NCBI GenBank assembly: GCA_964250215.1
Contig: CAXUEX010000025.1
Coordinates: 1 to 26,110 of the forward strand
Length of the DNA stretch: 26,110 nt
Source of the DNA: DAIDJM01 sp964250215
Lineage (GTDB): Bacteria; Pseudomonadota; Alphaproteobacteria; Acetobacterales; Acetobacteraceae
Reading direction: 5' to 3'
A model generated the notes under the pieces. That model saw only the letters and a list, made by a program, of their open reading frames with translations, searched no databases and was not told where the DNA came from. Made by a program: the position numbers and the translations under genes. Of the stretch, positions 21,739 through 26,110 are shown piece by piece (positions within the stretch are counted from its first letter, which is position 1; each line of letters begins with the position of its first letter).

Positions 21739-22532
21739 CTTCCTCCTCCCACCGACACCGCGTGTTGCAGCGGCCCGTGTCCGGCACCGAGGCCCGGCGC
21801 CGCCGCGATCGCCGCGTAGACATAGGCGCGCGCTCGCGTCACCGCATCCCGAAGCGTCCGTCCCTGCGCCAAGCCGGTGGCGATCGCACTCGCCAGCGTG
21901 CAGCCGGTGCCGTGCGTGTGGCGGGTTTCAATGCGCGGAGACACGAACACCACCACGCCCTCGGCGGTGGCGAGAAAATCGGTAATCCCAGCCCCGGGCA
22001 AGTGGCCTCCCTTGAGCAGCACCGCCTTGGGGCCGAGCTTCAGCAGCTTCACGGCCGCCTCGCGCTGCTGCGCGATGCTGCGAATGCGGCGGCCCAGCAG
22101 CAGCTCCGCTTCGGGGATGTTGGGCGTAAGCACGGTGGCGAGCTTGACCAGCTTCGTCTTGACAAGGCCGGTTGCATCCGGATTGAGCAATGGATCGCCG
22201 CTTGTGGCAACCATCACGGGATCGACCACCACAGGCTTTTCCGTCCCTGCGATCAATTCGGCCACCGTCTCCACCACGGCCGGCTCCCCAAGCATGCCGG
22301 TCTTGATCGCATCGGCGCCGATATCGTCGAAAACCATGCGGAACTGATGGTTTACGAGTTCAGGGGGCATTCCGCATACAACACGCACAGTTTGCGTATC
22401 CTGCGCGGTGACCGACGTGATCACCGTGGTGGCATAACCGCCCAGCGCCATAACGGTTTTCACGTCGGCCTGGATGCCGGCACCGGCGCCGGAGTCCGAT
22501 CCGCCAATCACCAGCACACGCGGGATGGGCAC
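21735..22532 (-). CDS. thiD: Hydroxymethylpyrimidine/phosphomethylpyrimidine kinase
   Basis: Ribokinase-family kinase of 265 residues that phosphorylates HMP and HMP-P for thiamine synthesis in the cytoplasm. The opening VIGGSDSGAGAGIQADVKT (8-26) is diagnostic. VDPVMVATSGDPLL (103-116) and the C-terminal anion hole HTHGTGCTLASAIA, with Cys211 (206-219), are intact. The chosen start is GTG 22532, eight bases after the glmM stop; its ribosome site is poor, so translation probably depends on glmM. It overlaps the PhzF gene downstream. A pyridoxal-kinase role is possible in this family but HMP kinase is the best reading. Confidence 0.93.
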   Translation of the reverse strand: MPIPRVLVIGGSDSGAGAGIQADVKTVMALGGYATTVITSVTAQDTQTVRVVCGMPPELVNHQFRMVFDDIGADAIKTGMLGEPAVVETVAELIAGTEKPVVVDPVMVATSGDPLLNPDATGLVKTKLVKLATVLTPNIPEAELLLGRRIRSIAQQREAAVKLLKLGPKAVLLKGGHLPGAGITDFLATAEGVVVFVSPRIETRHTHGTGCTLASAIATGLAQGRTLRDAVTRARAYVYAAIAAAPGLGAGHGPLQHAVSVGGGS

Positions 22533-22540
22533 CGCTTGCG

Positions 22541-23908
22541 TCAGGCAACTCTCGCCATTTCGCCGCCGGCCACCTGCTCGATGCGCGAAACCAGCGATTG
22601 CACCACATCCGCCACCATGGCCCGGTCCTCGCCTTCGGCCATGACGCGGATCAGCGGTTCGGTGCCGGAAGGGCGCAACAGCAGTCGGCCGGTGCCCGCG
22701 AGCCGCGCCTCGGCTGCGCGCTGCGCTTCCAGCACCGCCGGATGCGTGAGCGGGGACGCACCGGCATAGCGCACGTTGCGCAGCAATTGCGGTAACGGTT
22801 CGAACCGGCGGCACACCTCGCTGGCCGGACGTTCCTCCGCAATCAGGGTGGCCAGCACCTGCAACGCCGCAACCACGCCATCGCCGGTGGTGGCGAAATC
22901 GGAAAGAATCATGTGGCCGGATTGCTCGCCGCCGACATTCATGCCGGTCTCGCGCATGGCCTCCACAACATAGCGGTCGCCGACGCGCGTGCGGTGCAGA
23001 TGCAGGTTTTCCGCCGCGAGAAACCGTTCCAGCCCCAGATTGGACATCACGGTGGCCACCACGCCGCCGCCGCGCAGCCGCCCATCGCGCGCCCAGCTCT
23101 GGGCAATCAGCGCCAACACCTGATCGCCATCGATGAGCTGGCCGCGCTCGTCGGACAGCAGCACGCGATCGGCATCGCCATCCAGCGCCATGCCCAGATC
23201 GGCGCCATGCGCCAGAACCTCGCCGCACAGATTCGCCGGCTCCGTGCTGCCGCAATCGCGGTTGATGTTGTATCCGTCAGGCGAGACGCCCACCGCAATC
23301 ACCTCGGCGCCAAGCTCGCGTAGCACCGTGGGCGCGACGCGATACGCGGCACCATGCGCGCAATCGATCACCACACGCAGCCCATCCAGCGTGGTGCCGC
23401 GCGGGAAACTCGCCTTTGCGTTCTCGATATATCGGCCCGCCGCGTGTTCCAGCCGGCGCGCCCGGCCAAGTTTCGCGGGCTCGGCCAAGCGCGCGGAAAG
23501 ATCGCTCGCCATCAGCGCTTCGATCTCCGCCTCGGTTTCGTCGGAGAGCTTGAAGCCGTCCGGGCCAAACAGTTTTATGCCGTTGTCCTCGAATGGATTG
23601 TGGCTCGCCGATATCATTACGCCCAGATCGGCACGCATCGAGCGCGTGAGCATCGCAATCGCGGGCGTGGGAAGCGGACCGAGCAATTGCACATCCATGC
23701 CGGCGCTGATGAAGCCCGCGGTCAGCGCGGGCTCGATCATGTAGCCGGAGAGCCGCGTATCCTTGCCGATGAGCACCTGATGCCGGTGGTCGCCGCGCAC
23801 GAACAGCAGGCCGGCAGCCTGGCCCAGCCGCAACGCGGTGTCGGGGGACATGGGATCGGTGTTGGCGCGGCCGCGGATGCCGTCGGTGCCGAAGAGTTTT
23901 CTCGCCAT
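22541..23908 (-). CDS. glmM: Phosphoglucosamine mutase
   Basis: Converts glucosamine-6-phosphate to glucosamine-1-phosphate on the route to UDP-GlcNAc for peptidoglycan and LPS. The protein has 455 residues, normal for GlmM. The N-terminal KLFGTDGIRGRAN is diagnostic. The active phosphoserine is Ser102 in MISASHNPFEDNGIK, the metal loop is ALDGDADRVLL, the sugar-binding loop is GGEQSGHMI and the phosphate loop is RPSGTEPLIRVM near the C-terminus. ATG 23908. It lies in the widely conserved ftsH-folP-glmM order, with thiD eight bases downstream. Confidence 0.97.
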   Translation of the reverse strand: MARKLFGTDGIRGRANTDPMSPDTALRLGQAAGLLFVRGDHRHQVLIGKDTRLSGYMIEPALTAGFISAGMDVQLLGPLPTPAIAMLTRSMRADLGVMISASHNPFEDNGIKLFGPDGFKLSDETEAEIEALMASDLSARLAEPAKLGRARRLEHAAGRYIENAKASFPRGTTLDGLRVVIDCAHGAAYRVAPTVLRELGAEVIAVGVSPDGYNINRDCGSTEPANLCGEVLAHGADLGMALDGDADRVLLSDERGQLIDGDQVLALIAQSWARDGRLRGGGVVATVMSNLGLERFLAAENLHLHRTRVGDRYVVEAMRETGMNVGGEQSGHMILSDFATTGDGVVAALQVLATLIAEERPASEVCRRFEPLPQLLRNVRYAGASPLTHPAVLEAQRAAEARLAGTGRLLLRPSGTEPLIRVMAEGEDRAMVADVVQSLVSRIEQVAGGEMARVA

Positions 23909-23929
23909 GCTTGCCCCAAAAAATCGAGG

Positions 23930-23975
23930 CTAGGGGGCTCCGCCCCTAGAACCCCGCTGGGGCCGGCGGCCCCAG
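23930..23975. repeat. Tandem GC-rich hairpins between folP and glmM
   Basis: Two adjacent inverted repeats fill the folP-glmM gap. CTAGGGG (23930-23936) pairs with CCCCTAG (23943-23949), and CTGGGGCC (23957-23964) pairs perfectly with GGCCCCAG (23968-23975) around three bases. From memory, similar 'CCCCTAGA...CTGGGG' blocks recur in Acetobacteraceae intergenic DNA, which suggests a dispersed repeat; not checked. It could also attenuate transcription from folP into glmM. Confidence 0.5.
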
Positions 23976-23982
23976 ACCCCCT

Positions 23983-24774
23983 CTACTTAGGACCGCACGA
24001 TAGAGTCTGCCAAACCCTGAGCGCCTGCACGGTTTCGGCGACGTCGTGCACGCGAAGGATGCTAGCGCCTTGCGACAGCGCCCACAACGCGGCCGCGATC
24101 GAGCCCGGCCCGCGCCGCGCGGCATCCGGCTCCCCACCACAGCGGCCGATGAAGGATTTGCGCGACACGCCGACCAGGATCGGCAGCCCAAAATCCTGAA
24201 ACTCACCAAGCCGCCGCAACAGCTCCAGATTCTGCTCGGCGGTTTTCGCAAAGCCGATGCCGGGATCGATGATGATGTTCTCCCGCCGCACCCCGGCCCG
24301 CCCCGCGGCCTCAATCCGCGTGCCAAGCTCGCCTTTCACCTCGGCTACCAGGTCGCCATACTGCGTCAGCGCAGCCATGGTCTGCGGCGTGCCGCGGCTG
24401 TGCATGATCACCACGCGGCAGCCGCGGCGCGCCACAAGCGGAGCCGCCGCCGGATCGTATGTGAGCCCGGAAACATCGTTGACGATGCCAGCGCCCGCAT
24501 CCAGCGCGGCTTCCATCGTACTGGCATTGCGCGTGTCGACGGAAATGGGAATGCCGCTGGCGGCCAAATCCCGGATCAATGGCAGCACGCGCGTTTGTTC
24601 GACCAGCGGGTCGGTTGTCTCCGCCCCGGGGCGCGTGCTCTCGCCGCCGACATCCAACCAGTCTGCGCCCGACCGGATGAAAGCCCACCCGCGCGCTGCC
24701 GATGTGGAACCATCGCCGGAAAAACTGTCGAGCGAAACATTCAGAATCGCGAGAACAAGCGGCTTCGGAGGCAC
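23983..24774 (-). CDS. folP: Dihydropteroate synthase
   Basis: Joins p-aminobenzoate to dihydropterin pyrophosphate in folate synthesis, and is the target of sulfonamides. It has 263 residues from GTG 24774, chosen because VPPKPLVLAILNVS fits the family start; the open frame upstream is Arg-rich and unlike any DHPS. Core residues are present: Asn12, VGGESTRPGAE (43-52, with the pABA/pterin loop), VDTRN, IVNDVSG, IIIDPGIGFAKT, GVSRKSFIGR (with the active-site Lys) and the final RVHDV. Odd: loop 1 reads NVSLDSFSGDG where most enzymes have NVTPDSFSDGG. It lies between ftsH and glmM. Confidence 0.93.
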   Translation of the reverse strand: MPPKPLVLAILNVSLDSFSGDGSTSAARGWAFIRSGADWLDVGGESTRPGAETTDPLVEQTRVLPLIRDLAASGIPISVDTRNASTMEAALDAGAGIVNDVSGLTYDPAAAPLVARRGCRVVIMHSRGTPQTMAALTQYGDLVAEVKGELGTRIEAAGRAGVRRENIIIDPGIGFAKTAEQNLELLRRLGEFQDFGLPILVGVSRKSFIGRCGGEPDAARRGPGSIAAALWALSQGASILRVHDVAETVQALRVWQTLSCGPK

Positions 24775-24886
24775 GATCGCCCACTGTCTCCCTGAACCGA
24801 AGATAGTGCCGAACGAAGTATCAGACGGCGGTGAACACAATCGTCGTGCCGCTAGCTTCCCTGAACACCTGCACCGCTTACAATAC

Positions 24887-26110
24887 CTAGCCTGCCGCGG
24901 GCGCCGGCCCCAATCCAGGCGGCAACGGCGAAGGCTTCGACGTGCTCGGAACGCTCGGCCGGCGCGTCTCGGCGACCGGCTCATCCACGACCTTCTTGAT
25001 CACCGGCTCACCGCGCAACACTTGGCGGATTTCGTCGCCGCTCAGCGTTTCGTATTCCAGCAGCCCGCGCGCCAGCCGGTGCAGCTCCTCGATATTCTCC
25101 GAGAGGATGCGCCTCGCCTTTTGATACGCCGTGTCGATGATCGACTTGATCTCGCGGTCGATCTCCTGTGCTGTGCTTTCCGAAACGTTCTTGTTCTGCG
25201 TCACCGAATGACCCAGGAACACTTCCTGGCTGTTATCGCCGTAGGCGATCATGCCGAGCCTGTCGCTCATGCCCCATTCGGTGATCATGCGGCGCGCCTG
25301 GTCGGTGGCCATCTTGATGTCGCCGGCCGCACCGTTGCTCACGTTGTCGGCGCCGAAGATAATTTCCTCTGCCGCGCGTCCGCCCATCGCCAGCGTCAGT
25401 TCCGATAGCAGCTTGCTCTTGCTCTTCGAATACCGGTCACCCTCCGGCAGGCTCATCACCATACCCAGCGCCCGGCCGCGCGGAATGATGGTGGCCTTGT
25501 GCACCGGATCGCATAACGGCTCGTGCATGGCGCAGAGAGCATGGCCGCCTTCGTGATAGGCGGTCATCCGCTTTTCCTCGTCGCTCATCACCAGGCTGCG
25601 ACGCTCCGCGCCCATCATCACCTTGTCCTTGGCGTGCTCGAACTCACCCATGGCCACGGTGCGCTTGGAAAGCCTAGCCGCCAGCAGCGCTGCCTCATTC
25701 ACCAAGTTCGCCAGATCTGCGCCCGAGAAGCCCGGCGTGCCACGCGCGATGGTTTTCGGATCCACGTCGCTCGCCAGCGGAACTTTCCGCATGTGCACGC
25801 GCAGGATCTTCTCGCGCCCGTTCACGTCAGGATTCGGCACCACCACCTGGCGATCGAACCGCCCCGGCCGCAGCAGGGCGGGATCGAGCACGTCCGGCCG
25901 GTTCGTTGCCGCAATGAGAATGACGCCCTCATTGCTTTCGAACCCGTCCATTTCCACGAGCATCTGGTTGAGCGTCTGCTCGCGCTCGTCGTTGCCACCG
26001 CCAAGGCCGGCGCCGCGGTGCCGGCCGACAGCGTCGATCTCGTCGATGAAGATGATGCAGGGCGCGTTCTTCTTGCCCTGCTCGAACATGTCGCGCACGC
26101 GGCTGGCGCC
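24887..26110 (-). CDS. ftsH: ATP-dependent zinc metalloprotease FtsH (5' end outside window)
   Basis: Membrane-anchored AAA+ protease that degrades misfolded membrane proteins and regulators. Only the C-terminal 407 residues are in the window; the frame runs off the right edge, so the membrane segments and Walker A are not seen. Visible parts: Walker B IIFIDEID, the second region of homology ATNRPDVLDPALLRPGRFDRQ with its arginine fingers, the zinc site AYHEGGHALC (HExGH), and GGRAAEEIIFGADNVSNGAAGDI with the third ligand region. The C-terminal tail is Pro/Ser-rich (PSVPSTSKPSPLPPGLGP), as often in alphaproteobacteria. HEGGH in place of the more common HEAGH keeps all zinc ligands. folP begins 112 bases downstream. 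Confidence 0.96.
   Translation of the reverse strand, partial: GASRVRDMFEQGKKNAPCIIFIDEIDAVGRHRGAGLGGGNDEREQTLNQMLVEMDGFESNEGVILIAATNRPDVLDPALLRPGRFDRQVVVPNPDVNGREKILRVHMRKVPLASDVDPKTIARGTPGFSGADLANLVNEAALLAARLSKRTVAMGEFEHAKDKVMMGAERRSLVMSDEEKRMTAYHEGGHALCAMHEPLCDPVHKATIIPRGRALGMVMSLPEGDRYSKSKSKLLSELTLAMGGRAAEEIIFGADNVSNGAAGDIKMATDQARRMITEWGMSDRLGMIAYGDNSQEVFLGHSVTQNKNVSESTAQEIDREIKSIIDTAYQKARRILSENIEELHRLARGLLEYETLSGDEIRQVLRGEPVIKKVVDEPVAETRRPSVPSTSKPSPLPPGLGPAPAAG

Noticed and set aside
24775..24984. 70-residue N-terminal extension of FolP
   Set aside because: Arg/Cys-rich, overlaps the end of ftsH and is unlike any DHPS.
1..26110. tRNA, rRNA, CRISPR array, insertion sequence or prophage
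   Set aside because: I saw no cloverleaf, regular repeat-spacer pattern, transposase, integrase or terminal repeats; all gaps between genes are under 300 bases.

Overview
This is a GC-rich bacterial chromosome segment, almost fully coding, with no sign of phage, plasmid or insertion sequences. The gene content and order point to an alphaproteobacterium, most likely an acetic-acid-bacterium relative (Acetobacteraceae/Rhodospirillales). The evidence is a purL-bolA-grxD cluster, an rpmH-rnpA-yidD-yidC-engB cluster, an ftsH-folP-glmM cluster, a phasin, a DUF2852 protein and a BBP2-type porin. The assignment rests on gene order and recognised protein families, not on a search.

Layout. Positions 1-2211 hold the 3' part of a DinG/XPD-type iron-sulfur helicase. 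At 2368-4312 a beta-barrel porin is followed by purQ. From 4311 to about 6500 a patch of palindromes, an NmrA-like NAD(P)-binding protein and a secreted GH18-like protein (minus strand) separate purQ from purL. At 6722-9479 purL, bolA and grxD (monothiol glutaredoxin) run together. At 9601-10682 a TetR regulator precedes a DUF2852 membrane protein, with an inverted repeat between them. A strong bidirectional terminator separates these from a cold-shock protein (minus). A Tat-exported YghA-like dehydrogenase follows (11103-12107), then a cystathionine gamma-synthase-family enzyme and an aldo/keto reductase (both minus, 12172-14484), then a secreted beta-helix protein (14582-16141).

At 16180-19410 the ribosome/membrane biogenesis cluster rpmH-rnpA-yidD-yidC-engB starts from a clear promoter, and its last four genes are tightly packed or overlapping. 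A phasin (minus) and a class II aldolase-family protein (plus) then diverge from a 190-base region rich in operator-like motifs. From 26110 down to 20959 the minus strand carries ftsH (5' end outside the window), folP, glmM, thiD and a PhzF-family gene.

Working together: PurQ and PurL are two parts of FGAM synthetase (PurS is not in the window). BolA and the CGFS glutaredoxin are a known Fe-S trafficking pair. RnpA, YidD, YidC and EngB serve tRNA processing, membrane-protein insertion and ribosome assembly. FtsH, FolP, GlmM and ThiD cover membrane proteolysis, folate, cell-wall precursor and thiamine synthesis. The window is mostly housekeeping, and I found no convincing new multi-gene system. 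The best leads are regulatory: paired TGCA-N-TGCA boxes around the phasin promoter, the TetR/DUF2852 inverted repeat, and the palindrome-rich insertion splitting purQ from purL.
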